Shown: positions 14,956 to 24,546 of the stretch, one piece after another | Numbering within the stretch: position 1 is the first letter of the stretch | Layout of the letters: each line of letters opens with the position of its first letter | Assembly (NCBI RefSeq): GCF_005930495.1 | Contig: NZ_SJEX01000028.1 | Coordinates: forward strand, 1-51,496 | DNA from: Modestobacter excelsi | Lineage (GTDB): Bacteria > Actinomycetota > Actinomycetes > Mycobacteriales > Geodermatophilaceae | Direction of reading: 5' to 3' | Length of the DNA: 51,496 nt | Translations under genes and position numbers: made by a program | Notes under the pieces: model-generated | What the model saw: only the letters and a program-made list of their open reading frames with translations | Database searches by the model: none | What the model was told of the DNA's origin: nothing

Positions 14956-16263
14956 TCAGCAGCCGCGGATGGTGATGCCGCGGGCCGCGAGCCACGGCAC
15001 CGGGTCGACCTGACCGCCGTACATGGCCCCGCTGGGGTGCACCTCGAAGTGGAGGTGCGGGCCGGTCGACTGCCCCCGGTTGCCCACCTCGGCGATCCGC
15101 TCACCGGCCGACACGCGCTCCCCGGCGGCGACGAAGTACCGGTTGACGTGCCCGTAGACGGTGACCGCGCCGTCGTCGCCGCGGATGTAGACGGCCTGGC
15201 CGAAGCCGGTCGCCGCGCCGGCGCGCTGCACCACCCCGGTGGTCGCGGCGTAGATGGGCGTGCCGATCGGGGCGGCGATGTCGACGCCGTAGTGGGTGAC
15301 CCCCCAGCGGGCGCCGAAGCAGCTGCTGGTCCGGCCGGTGGCCGGCCGCACGTACCCGGAGCCGCCGGTGTCGGCGGCCTCGTCGGCGGCCGCCTGGGCG
15401 CGGGCCCGCTCCTCGGCCTCCCGGGCGGCGGCCTCCTCGGCCGCCTTCTGCGCGACCCACGCCTGGTAGGCGTCGCGGGCGCCCTGCAGCTCGAGCAGGT
15501 GCACCTGGGCCGCCTGCAGCTGCTGCTCCAGGGCGGTCTTCTGCGCGGCGGCGTCGGCAACCGCCTTCTCCTGGGCGGCCAGCTGGGCCTCGGCCTCGGC
15601 CTTGGCCGCCTGCGCGGCCGCCTCGGCCGCCGCCTTCTGGTCCCGCGCCGCCCGGGCGGCGGCGTCCGCGGCGGCCTGCTGCACGCGCGCCGCCTCCAGG
15701 CCGCCGAGCACGTCGACCTGGTGGTCGGCGACGTAGTCCAGCGTCGCCGCCTTGCGGACCAGCTCGGCCGGCCCGTCGACGTCCAGCAGCGCCATCTCGC
15801 TGGTGAGCGTGGTGCCGTTCATGTACGTGTTGCGGGAGAAGTCGGTCAGTCGCGCCTGTGCCGCGGCCACCGCGTCGGCGGCCGCCTGCAGGTCCAGCGC
15901 GGTCTGCTCGGCGGTGGCCTCGGCTGCCTGCCGGGCCTCCTCGGCCAGCAGGTACGCCGTGCCCGCCGCCTCGGCCTGCACCTGCACCTGCTCCAGCTGC
16001 GCCTCGGCCGCGGCCACCAGGCCGGCGATCCGGCCGACCTCGGCAGCCGCCGCGTCCTGCGCGACCCGGGCGTCCTCGAGCTGCTCGTCGGAGGGGTTCT
16101 CCGGCGCGGCCGACGCCACGCCGCCGCCGGTCAGGACCACCGCGCCGGCCAGGAGAGCCGCCAGCACGCCGGCGCGCAGCCGGGAGGCGCGCCGCAGCCC
16201 GGCTCCCCGGCCGGGCCCGCGGCGGACGGGCGCCGGGGCAGCGCGCAGCGGTCGCTGCGACAT
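14956..16263 (-). CDS. secreted M23 peptidoglycan endopeptidase with coiled coil
   Basis: A 435-residue exported cell-wall hydrolase. A twin-Arg-rich N-region and hydrophobic segment (about 30-50, ending near GVASAAPENP) form a signal peptide. A long Ala/Glu/Gln coiled coil spans about 55-290 (AEVGRIAGLVAAAEAQLEQ, AQEKAVADAAAQKTALEQQ). The C-terminal M23 domain has the zinc motif HYGVD and the HLHFE motif, so it looks catalytically complete. The coiled coil resembles EnvC/RipC-like regulatory arms. The ATG at 16263 was chosen because the signal peptide begins there and CAGGAG precedes it. Confidence 0.9.
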   Translation of the reverse strand: MSQRPLRAAPAPVRRGPGRGAGLRRASRLRAGVLAALLAGAVVLTGGGVASAAPENPSDEQLEDARVAQDAAAAEVGRIAGLVAAAEAQLEQVQVQAEAAGTAYLLAEEARQAAEATAEQTALDLQAAADAVAAAQARLTDFSRNTYMNGTTLTSEMALLDVDGPAELVRKAATLDYVADHQVDVLGGLEAARVQQAAADAAARAARDQKAAAEAAAQAAKAEAEAQLAAQEKAVADAAAQKTALEQQLQAAQVHLLELQGARDAYQAWVAQKAAEEAAAREAEERARAQAAADEAADTGGSGYVRPATGRTSSCFGARWGVTHYGVDIAAPIGTPIYAATTGVVQRAGAATGFGQAVYIRGDDGAVTVYGHVNRYFVAAGERVSAGERIAEVGNRGQSTGPHLHFEVHPSGAMYGGQVDPVPWLAARGITIRGC

Positions 16264-16357
16264 GGGGGCTCCTGGGGACGAGGAATCGGACCCGGAGAGG
16301 GTCGCATCTCCCCCACGAGTCACAAAGGCAACACGCGCCACGAGGTCCACGACACCG

Positions 16358-17167
16358 TCAGCGACCGGAGGGGCGTTCCAGCTCCTCGGCCAGCTCCGTG
16401 AGCTCGTCACCGCCGGCCATCATCCCGGTCAGCTGCTCGCGGCTCAACTCCCCCTTGGCGAAGTCGCCCATGCTGCGGCCCCGGTTGAGCAGCAGGAACC
16501 GGTCGCCCACCGGGTGGGCGTGGTGGGGGTTGTGGGTGATGAAGACGACGCCGAGCCCGCGGTCGCGCGCCTGGGCGATGTAGCGCAGCACGACCCCCGC
16601 CTGCTTGACCCCGAGCGCGGACGTCGGCTCGTCCAGGATGAGCACCCGGGCGCCGAAGTGCACCGCCCGCGCGATCGCCACCGACTGGCGCTCACCGCCG
16701 GACAGCGTGCCCACCGGCTGGTCGGGGTCGCGGATGTCGATGCCCATGGCGCCGAGCTCCCGGCGGGTCACCTCCTTGGCCGTCGCGCTGTCGAACCGCC
16801 GGAACGGGCCCCAGCCGGTCGTCGGCTCCGAACCGAGGAAGAAGTTCCGCCAGATCGCCATCAGCGGGATCATCGCCAGGTCCTGGTAGACGGTGGCGAT
16901 CCCGGCGTCCAGCGCCTCGCGCGGCGCCCCGAACGTCACCGGCTGCCCGTCCAGCAGCAGCTCGCCGCGGGTGGGCCGGTGCACGCCGGACAGCACCTTG
17001 ATGAGCGTGGACTTGCCCGCGCCGTTGTCGCCGAGCACGCAGGTGACCTGACCGGCCCGCACCGTGGTGGAGATGTCGTCCAGCGCGATCACCGAACCGA
17101 AGTCCTTGCCGATCCCGCGCAGCTCGAGCAGCGGCGCGCCGGACCGGTCGCCGGCCGCGGTGCTCAT
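16358..17167 (-). CDS. sugar ABC transporter ATP-binding protein (CUT2, single domain)
   Basis: A 269-residue ATPase with Walker [10 protein letters not shown] (46-54), Q-loop VYQDLAM, signature LSGGE (155-159), Walker B VLILDE and H-loop FITHN. It has one nucleotide-binding domain, unlike double-domain RbsA/XylG, so it probably works as a homodimer with the permease encoded upstream. It resembles FrcA-type ATPases. The ATG overlaps the permease stop by 4 bp. The second copy at 42448 is its paralogue. Confidence 0.93.
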   Translation of the reverse strand: MSTAAGDRSGAPLLELRGIGKDFGSVIALDDISTTVRAGQVTCVLGDNGAGKSTLIKVLSGVHRPTRGELLLDGQPVTFGAPREALDAGIATVYQDLAMIPLMAIWRNFFLGSEPTTGWGPFRRFDSATAKEVTRRELGAMGIDIRDPDQPVGTLSGGERQSVAIARAVHFGARVLILDEPTSALGVKQAGVVLRYIAQARDRGLGVVFITHNPHHAHPVGDRFLLLNRGRSMGDFAKGELSREQLTGMMAGGDELTELAEELERPSGR

Positions 17168-18225
17168 CGCCGGGCCGCCTCGGCGTAGCGCCGCACCAGG
17201 CGGTTGGACAGCACCGCGAGCAGCAGCATCGCCCCCAGGAAGAAGTAGAACCAGTCGGCGTCCCAGTTGAGGTAGACGATGCCCTGCTGGGTCATGCCGA
17301 ACACCAGCGCCCCGAGCGCCGCCCCGATCGCCGAGCCGAACCCGCCGGTGAGCAGGCAGCCGCCGATGACCGCCGCGACGATGTAGATCAGCTCCTGCCC
17401 GGTGCCGGTGTTGGCCTGCACCGAGGTCAGCCGGACGGCGGTGATCGAGCCGACCAGCCAGGCGGCGGCCGCGGTGGTCATGAACAGCGTGATCGTCGTC
17501 CGGGCGGCGGGGACGCCGACGTTGCGGCTGGCCACCTCGTCACCGCCGGTGGCGAACACCCAGTTGCCGAACCGGGTGCGCAGCAGCACCCAGCTGGCGA
17601 CCGCGGTGGCCAGCAGCCACCACACGATGGCCACCCGGAACGGCTGCCCGAAGACGCTGATGGTGGAGGCCAGCAGCAGCTCCGCCGAGTGGTAACCGGG
17701 CGCGTCGGCGATCCCCCGCACGATGACCGTGCCGGTGAACAGCTTGGTCAGCCCCAGGTTGAGGCCCTGCAGCATGAGGAACGTGCCGAGCGTGATGATG
17801 AAGCTGGGCAGCCCGGTCCGGGTGACCAGCCAGCCGTTCAGGAAGCCGATCGCCAGGGCCAGCACCAGCGAGGCGGCGATGGCGACCCAGATGTTCTGGC
17901 CCAGCTGGGTCGCCACGATCCCGACCGTGAGCGCCGTCGTCCCGGTCATGACGCCGGCGGACAGGTCGAAGTGCCCACCGATCATCAGCAGCGCGACGGC
18001 CACCGCCATGATCCCCAGCGTCGAGGCGACGTCCAGCCAGTTCGCCACCCCGCCCAGGGAGCGGAAGACGCTGGACTGGACGGAGAAGAACGCCAGGATG
18101 ACGACGGCGCCGATCAACGAGCCCAGCTCGGGCTTGACCAGCAACCGGCGCCACAGCCCGACGGCCGCGACGCGCTCGTCGGCGCGCGCCGGCCGGCTCA
18201 CCGGCGCCTGCTGGGTGGCACTCAC
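17164..18225 (-). CDS. sugar ABC transporter permease (CUT2)
   Basis: A 353-residue membrane protein with about nine to ten helices. The family hallmark [17 protein letters not shown] and the EAA-like loop [19 protein letters not shown] are present, as is [28 protein letters not shown]. The start is the GTG at 18225, 16 bp after the binding-protein stop. It is the middle gene of a binding protein-permease-ATPase operon. The sugar is not identifiable. Confidence 0.93.
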   Translation of the reverse strand: MSATQQAPVSRPARADERVAAVGLWRRLLVKPELGSLIGAVVILAFFSVQSSVFRSLGGVANWLDVASTLGIMAVAVALLMIGGHFDLSAGVMTGTTALTVGIVATQLGQNIWVAIAASLVLALAIGFLNGWLVTRTGLPSFIITLGTFLMLQGLNLGLTKLFTGTVIVRGIADAPGYHSAELLLASTISVFGQPFRVAIVWWLLATAVASWVLLRTRFGNWVFATGGDEVASRNVGVPAARTTITLFMTTAAAAWLVGSITAVRLTSVQANTGTGQELIYIVAAVIGGCLLTGGFGSAIGAALGALVFGMTQQGIVYLNWDADWFYFFLGAMLLLAVLSNRLVRRYAEAARR

Positions 18226-18241
18226 GTCCGCTCCGACCGGC

Positions 18242-19237
18242 TCAGCGGGTGCCGGAGGAGGCGAGGTCGGCGATCTGGTCGACGTTGGCCGAGTCCACGA
18301 TGCCCGGACCGGTGAGGACCGGCTGCCCACCGCCCACGGTGTTGAGGTTCTGCGCGTAGAGCTTCAGCATCACGATCGGCAGGTAGCCCTGCTCGTACTG
18401 CTGCTGGTCGACGGCGAAGGCGACCGAGCCGTCCTGGATGGCGGCGATCACGTCACCGTTGAGGTCGAACGTGGCGATCTCGGCCTTCGAGCCGGCGTCG
18501 GAGGCGGCCGCGGCGGCGACCGAGGCCACCGCCGAGTTCAGCGTCAGGACGCCGTCGACGGACGGGTCGCTCTGCAGCTGCGAGGTGATCGTCGACTGCG
18601 CCGCCTGCAGGTCGTTGATGTCGACCTGCAGCAGCTTCACGTTGCTGCCCAGCCCCTGCGAGGCGCCGGCGCAGCGCTGCTCCAGGCCGATGTTGCCGGC
18701 CTCGTGCACCACGCAGAGCACGTTCTTGGCACCGTCCTGGGCCAGCCGCTGACCCGCGCCCTGACCGGCGATCGTCTCGTCCTGGCCGACGTGGCCGATG
18801 GCCCCGAACTCCGCCGACCGCTCGGCGCCGGAGTTGATCGTGACCACCGGGATGCCCGCGGACACCGCGGCCTCGACCGAGTCCTGCAGCGCGTCGGGGT
18901 TGGCCATGGAGACCACGATCCCGTCGACGTCCTGGTTCACCGCGGCCTGGATGAGCTGCGACTGCCGCTGCGGGTCGCCGTCGCTCTGGTAGTCCACGCC
19001 GACACCGAGGTCGTCCCCGGCGGCCTCCGCGCCCTTCTGCACGACGTCCCAGAAGGCGTCCCCGGCCGAGCCGTGGGTGATGACGGCGAAGCTGAGGTCA
19101 CCGTCCGCGGCGGCGTCGCTGTTCGCGCTGCCGGAGGTGGAGCCGCTGCTGGAGCTGCCGGAGTCGTCGGTGGAGCAGGCGCTCATCAGCAGCGGGGCTG
19201 CCAGGGCGAGCGCGAGCAACCGCGTGCGTCGGGCCAT
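18242..19237 (-). CDS. sugar ABC transporter substrate-binding lipoprotein (periplasmic-binding family 4-like)
   Basis: A 331-residue lipoprotein: signal peptide with lipobox LLMSA-Cys21, a Ser/Gly linker, then a two-lobed sugar-binding fold. Visible landmarks are [55 protein letters not shown] and [18 protein letters not shown]. These are characteristic of ribose/xylose/fructose-type CUT2 binding proteins. A GAAGGA stretch precedes the ATG. The operon leader (19238-19519, 282 bp) contains short dyads such as CCGGAG-gg-CTCCGG, but no clear regulator site. Confidence 0.92.
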   Translation of the reverse strand: MARRTRLLALALAAPLLMSACSTDDSGSSSSGSTSGSANSDAAADGDLSFAVITHGSAGDAFWDVVQKGAEAAGDDLGVGVDYQSDGDPQRQSQLIQAAVNQDVDGIVVSMANPDALQDSVEAAVSAGIPVVTINSGAERSAEFGAIGHVGQDETIAGQGAGQRLAQDGAKNVLCVVHEAGNIGLEQRCAGASQGLGSNVKLLQVDINDLQAAQSTITSQLQSDPSVDGVLTLNSAVASVAAAAASDAGSKAEIATFDLNGDVIAAIQDGSVAFAVDQQQYEQGYLPIVMLKLYAQNLNTVGGGQPVLTGPGIVDSANVDQIADLASSGTR

Positions 19238-19506
19238 CGTGTGCCAGTCCTTCAAAGTGGTCGCTCCTGTGTCGCGGCGCAGCGCTGCCCCGCCGGTCCC
19301 CCCAGCGAGCGGTCCTGGTCGCACCGCCCTGGGGAGTGTGCGGCACCGGAGGGCTCCGGCGCCTGTCCTCAGCCCCTGATCATGCCTGGCCGGACGCGGG
19401 GGACCCGCATCCGGCTCCCCGGTCGAGACCAGCTCGTTGCCGGACGGACGACCACTGCCCAGGTCGGGGCCCCTTGCGCCGCCGCCCCCGGCCGGATCCG
19501 GCCGCC

Positions 19507-19512
19507 TAGGCT
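19507..19512 (+). promoter_or_regulatory. -10 box of the amino-acid dehydrogenase gene
   Basis: TAGGCT lies 7 nt before the GTG at 19520, identical to the box at 10486. Confidence 0.6.
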
Positions 19513-19519
19513 GCCGGGC

Positions 19520-20584
19520 GTGGACGTGATGGCCTCCGGGCACGAACAGGTCGTCTTCTGCTCCGACCCCGAGTCGGGGCTTCGGGCGGTGATCGCCGTC
19601 TACTCGACGGCACTGGGCCCCGCCCTCGGCGGCACCCGCTTCTTCCCCTACGCCTCGGAGGACGCCGCGGTCGCCGACGCGCTCGCGCTCTCCCGGGCGA
19701 TGGCCTACAAGAACAGCCTGGCCGGGCTCGACCTCGGCGGCGGCAAGGCGGTCATCATCGGTGACCCGCGCACCGACAAGACCGAGGCGCTGCTGCGCGC
19801 CTACGGCCGGTTCGTCGAGGCCCTCGGCGGCCGGTACCTGACCGCCTGCGACGTCGGCACCTACAACGCCGACCTGGACGTGGTCGCCCGGGAGACGCGC
19901 TTCGCGCACGGCCGGTCCGAGGTGTACGGCGGGTGCGGCGACTCCTCCGTGCTCACCGCCTTCGGCGTCTACCAGGGGATGCGCGCCGCCGCCGAGCACC
20001 GCTGGGGCAAGCCCACGCTCGCCGGGCGCACGGTCGCGGTCGCCGGTGTGGGCAAGGTCGGCTCGCACCTGGTCGACCGGCTGGTCGCCGACGGTGCGGA
20101 CGTCGTCGTCACCGACGTGGACACCGCCGCCGTCGACCGGACGCTGGCCCGGCACCCCTCGGCGCGCGCGGTCGCCGACACCGCCACGCTGGTGCGCACC
20201 CCGCACGACGTCTACGCCCCGTGCGCCCTCGGCGGCGCGCTCGACGACGAGACCGTCGCCGTCCTGCCCGGCGAGATCGTCTGCGGCGGCGCGAACAACC
20301 AGCTGGCCCACGAGGGCACCGCCCAGCTGCTCGAGGACCGCGGCATCCTGTACGCCCCCGACTACCTGGTCAACGCCGGCGGGGTCATTCAGGTCGAGGA
20401 CGAGCGGCACGGCTTCTCCTTCCCGAGGGCCGAGGCGAAGGCCACCACGATCTTCGACGTCGCGCTGCGGGTGTTCGCCGCAGCGGAGAGCGAGGGCGTC
20501 TCCCCCGCCGTCGCCGCGGACCGGCTGGCCGAGGAGCGGATGCGCTCGGTGGGCCGGCTGGCGGCCATCCGGCTGCCCCGCTGA
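19520..20584 (+). CDS. leucine/valine-type amino acid dehydrogenase
   Basis: A 354-residue NAD-dependent oxidative deaminase of the Glu/Leu/Phe/Val dehydrogenase family. Substrate-side lysines are Lys64 ([18 protein letters not shown]) and Lys76, and the glycine-rich loop GGGK is intact. The NAD fold starts at [24 protein letters not shown] and YLVNAGGVI are typical. Length and sequence suit leucine or valine dehydrogenase; the two cannot be separated here. The GTG start rests on the leaderless -10 and on homology beginning soon after. Monocistronic. Confidence 0.9.
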   Translation: MDVMASGHEQVVFCSDPESGLRAVIAVYSTALGPALGGTRFFPYASEDAAVADALALSRAMAYKNSLAGLDLGGGKAVIIGDPRTDKTEALLRAYGRFVEALGGRYLTACDVGTYNADLDVVARETRFAHGRSEVYGGCGDSSVLTAFGVYQGMRAAAEHRWGKPTLAGRTVAVAGVGKVGSHLVDRLVADGADVVVTDVDTAAVDRTLARHPSARAVADTATLVRTPHDVYAPCALGGALDDETVAVLPGEIVCGGANNQLAHEGTAQLLEDRGILYAPDYLVNAGGVIQVEDERHGFSFPRAEAKATTIFDVALRVFAAAESEGVSPAVAADRLAEERMRSVGRLAAIRLPR

Positions 20585-20588
20585 GGCT

Positions 20589-20607
20589 CCCGGAGCCCGC
20601 CTCCGGG
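20589..20607 (+). terminator. hairpin terminator after the dehydrogenase gene
   Basis: CCCGGAG (20589-20595) pairs with CTCCGGG (20601-20607) around a 5-nt loop, 5 bp after the stop. Confidence 0.6.
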
Positions 20608-20683
20608 TGAGACGCCGGTCACCCGGCACCTCCCGACGAGGGGGCTCGGGGACGCGATGCGTGCCCGCGTCCCATCCGTGTCG

Positions 20684-20689
20684 TAAGCT
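20684..20689 (+). promoter_or_regulatory. -10 box of the DUF3073 gene
   Basis: TAAGCT, with GTGCCC 17 bp upstream as a weak -35. The start codon is 94 bp further on, so the mRNA has a long leader. Confidence 0.45.
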
Positions 20690-20728
20690 CGCTCAAGGAC
20701 ACAGTCACTCAGTCGGGGTCGCCACACG

Positions 20729-20755
20729 GGCCGTCCAGCCCAGTGCTGGACGACC
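20729..20755 (+). promoter_or_regulatory. hairpin in the DUF3073 leader
   Basis: CGTCCAGC (20732-20739) pairs with GCTGGACG (20745-20752) around a 5-nt loop, with two further G-C pairs outside a mismatch. It ends about 28 nt before the start codon. Confidence 0.45.
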
Positions 20756-20782
20756 CGCACTCCGTCACGAGGGGGTCGAGCC

Positions 20783-20998
20783 ATGGGGCGCGGCCGAGCG
20801 AAGGCCAAGCAGACACGCGTGGCCCGTGAGCTCAAGTACAGCTCACCCAACACCGACCTCACGGCCCTTCAGCGTGAGCTCGCAGGTCAACCGTCGTCCT
20901 TCCCCAGCCGGGGACCCAAGGACGACGACGACGACGAACCGTTGGCCGGGAGTTGGTCACCGGACGACGAGGACGACGACTGGGCTGCCAGCCGTTGA
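20783..20998 (+). CDS. DUF3073 family protein
   Basis: A 71-residue protein. The basic N-terminus MGRGRAKAKQTRVARELKY and the acidic C-terminus with runs of Asp match the actinobacterial DUF3073 family. A GAGGGGG stretch precedes the ATG. It commonly lies next to purF/purM in actinobacteria, as here (convergent). The family has no known function; the charge split suggests nucleic-acid or ribosome contact (inference). A strong terminator follows. Confidence 0.88.
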   Translation: MGRGRAKAKQTRVARELKYSSPNTDLTALQRELAGQPSSFPSRGPKDDDDDEPLAGSWSPDDEDDDWAASR

Positions 20999-21032
20999 CC
21001 TGTTGAGCCCTCCGGCTCAGCACTCGTTCCGC

Positions 21033-21070
21033 GATGACACCGCTGCCCCTCACCGGGCAGCGGTGTCATC
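21033..21070. terminator. strong bidirectional terminator
   Basis: A 16-bp perfect stem, 21033-21048 with 21055-21070, and a 6-nt loop, located between the convergent DUF3073 and purM genes. Confidence 0.85.
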
Positions 21071-21111
21071 GTGCTGCCAGGCGCCGTCCAGAGGCTCGCC
21101 CTGAGCCTGGC

Positions 21112-21187
21112 GACGTGCTGGAACGGCCCCCTTGCAGGGACCCACCGCGAGCTTGCGAGTGGTGGGGGGCAAGGGGGTCCTTTGTCA
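21112..21187 (-). repeat. stop-codon hairpin repeat, copy A
   Basis: Read on the minus strand it begins TGACAAAGGACC, where TGA is the purM stop. The outer arms CCCCCTTGC/GCAAGGGGG enclose an inner dyad around CTCGCAAGCTCGCG. A 17-nt tail fragment of a second unit (GGCGAGCCTCTGGACGG, identical to copy B) follows near 21084-21100. Confidence 0.8.
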
Positions 21188-22255
21188 GCGGTAGGAGCTG
21201 ACCAGCCGGGCCGAGGCCTCGCCGTCGACCGGGGCGATCGTCCCGGCCACCCAGGACGGCACGCCACGTGCGGCGAGCAGCGCGACCGCGCGGTGGGCCT
21301 GCTCGGCGGCGACCGCCGCGACCATGCCGACGCCGCAGTTGAAGGCGCGCTCGGACTCGCTCCGCGGCACCCCGTGCTCCTCGAGCAGCCGGACGGCCGC
21401 CGGCAGCGCCCAGGTGCCGCGGTCCAGCACCGCCTCGAGCCCCGCCGGGACGACGCGCGCCGTGTTGCCGGCCAGCCCGCCGCCGGTGATGTGCGCGAAG
21501 GCGTGCACCGCCCCGACGCCCAGCTCCTCGACCAGCGCCAGGCAGTCCCGGGCGTAGATCCGGGTCGGCTCGAGCAGCTCGTCGCCCAGCGGGCGGTCCA
21601 GGCCGGCCGGGGTGGCGGTGAGGTCCAGCCCGGCGCGGTCGACGACCCGGCGCACCAGCGAGTAACCGTTGGAGTGGAAGCCCGAGGACGCCATGGCGAT
21701 CACCACGTCGCCCTCCCGGACCCGCTCGGGGCCCAGGACGGCGTCGGCCTCCACGACCCCCACCGCGGTGGCGGCCAGGTCGTAGTCGTCGGCGCCCATC
21801 AGGTCACCGTGCTCGGCGGTCTCGCCGCCGACCAGGGCGGCGCCCGCCTGGGTGCACCCGGTGGCGATCCCGGTGACGATGGCCGCGATCCGCTCCGGCA
21901 CCACCCGCCCGCAGGCGACGTAGTCCTGCAGGAACAGCGGCTCCGCGCCGCAGGCCACCAGGTCGTCGACGACCATGGCCACCAGGTCGATGCCGACGGT
22001 GTCGTGCCGGTCCAGCGCCCGGGCCAGCGCGATCTTCGTGCCGACGCCGTCGGTCGAGGACGCCAGCAACGGCGCCCGGTACCGGGCGACGTCCAGCCGG
22101 AAGAGGCCGGCGAAGCCGCCCAGCCCGCCCACGACCTCCGGGCGGTTGGTCTTCTCCACCGCGGCGCGCATCAGCGTGACGGCGCGCTCGCCGGCGTCGA
22201 TGTCGACGCCGGAGGCGGCGTAGGTGAGGTCGGAGTCGCTGCGGGGCTCGCTCAC
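21185..22255 (-). CDS. purM: phosphoribosylformylglycinamidine cyclo-ligase (AIR synthetase)
   Basis: Purine step 5: ATP-dependent closure of FGAM to AIR. 356 residues, normal length. Visible motifs are YAASGVDIDAGERAV at the N-terminus, LLASSTDGVGTK, GIDLVAMVVDDL, LVGGETAEH, and GFHSNGYSLVR; FAHITGGGLAGN lies in the C-terminal half. The GTG start overlaps the purF stop (GTGA). The stop codon lies within repeat copy A. Confidence 0.96.
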   Translation of the reverse strand: MSEPRSDSDLTYAASGVDIDAGERAVTLMRAAVEKTNRPEVVGGLGGFAGLFRLDVARYRAPLLASSTDGVGTKIALARALDRHDTVGIDLVAMVVDDLVACGAEPLFLQDYVACGRVVPERIAAIVTGIATGCTQAGAALVGGETAEHGDLMGADDYDLAATAVGVVEADAVLGPERVREGDVVIAMASSGFHSNGYSLVRRVVDRAGLDLTATPAGLDRPLGDELLEPTRIYARDCLALVEELGVGAVHAFAHITGGGLAGNTARVVPAGLEAVLDRGTWALPAAVRLLEEHGVPRSESERAFNCGVGMVAAVAAEQAHRAVALLAARGVPSWVAGTIAPVDGEASARLVSSYR

Positions 22256-23811
22256 GGACGCGCCAGCGCGTCCGCCGCGCCCCCTGGCACCGTGGCGCTG
22301 CCGGCCTGCCGACCGGTCCAGCCGGTGACGGCGACCTGCGGGTCCCCGATCGCCCGGCGACCGATGCCCTCGAGCACGTGCTTGCCCAGCACCTCGGGCT
22401 CGCCCAGCGGGATCGGGTACTGCCCGGAGAAGCACGCGGTGCACAGCCGGTTGGCGGGCTGCTCGGTGGCGGCGATCATGCCCTGCTCGGAGACGTAACC
22501 CAGCGAGTCGGCGTTGATCGAGGCGCGAACGCCGTCGAGGTCCAGGCCGTTGGCGATCAGCTCCGCGCGGCTGGCGAAGTCGATGCCGTAGAAGCACGGC
22601 CACTTCACCGGCGGGGAGGCGATCCGGACGTGCACCTCGAGGGCGCCGGACTCGCGGAGCATCCGGATCAGCGCCCGCTGGGTGTTGCCGCGCACGATCG
22701 AGTCGTCGACGACCACCAGCCGCTTGCCGCGGATGACGTCGCGCAGCGGGTTCAGCTTCAGCCGGATGCCCAGCTGCCGGATGGTCTGGCTGGGCTGGAT
22801 GAACGTGCGCCCCACGTAGGAGTTCTTCACCAGGCCCAGGCCGTAGGGGATCCCGGAGGCCTCGGCGTAGCCGACGGCGGCCGGCGTCCCGGACTCGGGC
22901 ACCGGGATGACCAGGTCGGCCTCGACCGGGTGCTCCTTGGCCAGCCGGCGGCCGATCTCCACCCGCGCCGCGTGCACGGTGCGCCCGGAGATCGTGGTGT
23001 CCGGCCGGGCCAGGTAGACGTACTCGAAGACGCAGCCCTTGGGCTGGCTGTGCGCGAAGTGCTGGCTGCGCAGCCCGTCCTCGTCGATGGCGATGAGCTC
23101 GCCCGGCTCGACCTCGCGGACGTAGGAGGCGCCGCAGATGTCCAGGGCGGCGGTCTCGCTGGCGATCACCCAGCCGCGCTCCAGCCGGCCGAGGACCAGC
23201 GGGCGGACGCCCTGCGGGTCCCGCGCGGCGTAGAGGGTGTGCTCGTCCATGAAGGTGAGGCTGAAGGCACCGCGCAGCCGCGGCAGCACCTCCATCGCGG
23301 CGGCCTCGACGGACATGTCGGGCTTGGCAGCGATCAGCGAGGTGACCAGGTCGGAGTCGGTGGTGGCGGCGAACGCACCCACCACGCCCTCGTCGGCGGC
23401 CGCGCTGGCCAGCTCCGCGGTGTTCACCAGGTTGCCGTTGTGGCACAGCGCGAGGCCGGTGCCGGCACCGGTGGTGCGGAACGTCGGCTGGGCGTTCTCC
23501 CAGGTGGAGGCGCCGGTCGTGGAGTACCGGGTGTGGCCGACCGCGATGTGGCCGCGCAGGCTGCCCAGCGTCGCCTCGTCGAAGACCTGGCTGACCAGGC
23601 CGAGGTCCTTGTAGACCACGACGGAGGAGCCGTCGGACACCGCGATGCCGGCCGCCTCCTGCCCGCGGTGCTGGAGGGCGTACAGGCCGAAGTAGGTCAG
23701 CTTCGAGACCTCTTCACCCGGTGCCCAGACCCCGAAGACGCCACAGGCGTCCTGGGGACCAGGGGACTGGGGATCGAGGTCGTGCGTCAGCCGTCCATCA
23801 CCGCGAGGCAC
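22252..23811 (-). CDS. purF: amidophosphoribosyltransferase
   Basis: The first committed purine step: PRPP plus glutamine to phosphoribosylamine. 519 residues. A short N-terminal propeptide precedes Cys23 (DACGVFG), the N-terminal nucleophile of the glutaminase half, as in Fe-S-containing Bacillus-type enzymes. GHTRYSTTG and LQHRGQEAAG follow. The PRPP-binding loop is LVVVDDSIVRGNT. Cysteines for a 4Fe-4S cluster are plausible (WPCFYG, RLCTACF). The GTG at 23811 is used: TACCCT lies 6 nt upstream. It is the first gene of purFM. Confidence 0.96.
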   Translation of the reverse strand: MPRGDGRLTHDLDPQSPGPQDACGVFGVWAPGEEVSKLTYFGLYALQHRGQEAAGIAVSDGSSVVVYKDLGLVSQVFDEATLGSLRGHIAVGHTRYSTTGASTWENAQPTFRTTGAGTGLALCHNGNLVNTAELASAAADEGVVGAFAATTDSDLVTSLIAAKPDMSVEAAAMEVLPRLRGAFSLTFMDEHTLYAARDPQGVRPLVLGRLERGWVIASETAALDICGASYVREVEPGELIAIDEDGLRSQHFAHSQPKGCVFEYVYLARPDTTISGRTVHAARVEIGRRLAKEHPVEADLVIPVPESGTPAAVGYAEASGIPYGLGLVKNSYVGRTFIQPSQTIRQLGIRLKLNPLRDVIRGKRLVVVDDSIVRGNTQRALIRMLRESGALEVHVRIASPPVKWPCFYGIDFASRAELIANGLDLDGVRASINADSLGYVSEQGMIAATEQPANRLCTACFSGQYPIPLGEPEVLGKHVLEGIGRRAIGDPQVAVTGWTGRQAGSATVPGGAADALARP

Positions 23812-23817
23812 GCCCTC

Positions 23818-23823
23818 AGGGTA
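23818..23823 (-). promoter_or_regulatory. -10 box of purFM
   Basis: TACCCT on the minus strand, 6 nt before the purF GTG; a leaderless transcript is expected. Confidence 0.6.
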
Positions 23824-23864
23824 CCGGCTGCGCCGTCCCCACCCGTGGTGCGTCCGGTCACCTC

Positions 23865-23925
23865 GGCCCCGTCCAGAGGCTCGCCGCGAGCTCGCGGGTG
23901 GTGAGGGGGACGGGGTCCTTCGTCA
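23865..23925 (-). repeat. stop-codon hairpin repeat, copy B
   Basis: On the minus strand it begins TGACGAAGGACC with the stop of the MBL gene and closes with GGACGGGGCC. The arms are CCCCGTCC/GGACGGGG; the inner dyad is CGCGAGCTCGCG. Confidence 0.8.
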
Positions 23926-24546
23926 GTGGACGTGCCCGACCTCGGCGTTGATGGTCGTGTCGTCGCCGTGCCCGGTCCGCACCACGGTGTCGCCGTGCAG
24001 GCTCATCAGCCGCGCGTTGATCGAGGTGATGATGGTGGGCTTGTCGCTGTAGGACCGCCCGGTCGCGCCGGGCCCGCCGGAGAACAGCGTGTCGCCGGTG
24101 AAGACGGTGCGCAGGTCCGCGGCGTGCAGGCAGGTGCTGCCCGGCGAGTGGCCCGGGGTGTGCAGCGCCTCGAGCGAGGTCCCGGCGACCCGGAACCGGG
24201 TGTGGTCGGCCAGCTCCCGGTCCGGGCTCGCGTCGGGGTGGACCCCGCCGCCGTAGACCTGGTCCCAGAGCATCCGGTCGGCGGGCTGGAACCAGATCGG
24301 GGCGTCGACCGCGTCCCGCAGGGCCACCGCGGCGGTGATGTGGTCGTTGTGCCCGTGGGTGAGCACGATCGCCCGCACCCTCCGGCCGGCCACCGCCTCG
24401 ACGATGGGTGCTGCGTCGTGCGGCGCGTCGATGACGAGCACCTCGTCGTCGTCCCCGACCAGCCAGACGTTGTTGTCGACGTCGAAGTCCTGACCGTCGA
24501 GGCTGAACACCCCGCTGATCACGACCTTCTCGATCCGCGGGGTCAC
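23923..24546 (-). CDS. MBL-fold hydrolase paired with mscR (glyoxalase II-like)
   Basis: A 207-residue metallo-beta-lactamase-fold hydrolase with the motif [12 protein letters not shown], ligand segments HTPGHSPGS and [10 protein letters not shown], and a final His in RTGHGDDT. Genes of this type directly follow mscR in mycobacteria and relatives, and the 4-bp GTGA overlap supports a joint job. A likely role is hydrolysis of the S-formylmycothiol produced by MscR (inference). The stop codon belongs to repeat copy B. Confidence 0.85.
   Translation of the reverse strand: MTPRIEKVVISGVFSLDGQDFDVDNNVWLVGDDDEVLVIDAPHDAAPIVEAVAGRRVRAIVLTHGHNDHITAAVALRDAVDAPIWFQPADRMLWDQVYGGGVHPDASPDRELADHTRFRVAGTSLEALHTPGHSPGSTCLHAADLRTVFTGDTLFSGGPGATGRSYSDKPTIITSINARLMSLHGDTVVRTGHGDDTTINAEVGHVH

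Noticed and set aside
17723-19519. Long plus-strand extension upstream of the amino-acid dehydrogenase
   Set aside because: It lies antisense to the ABC permease and binding protein; homology and the -10 box place the start at 19520.
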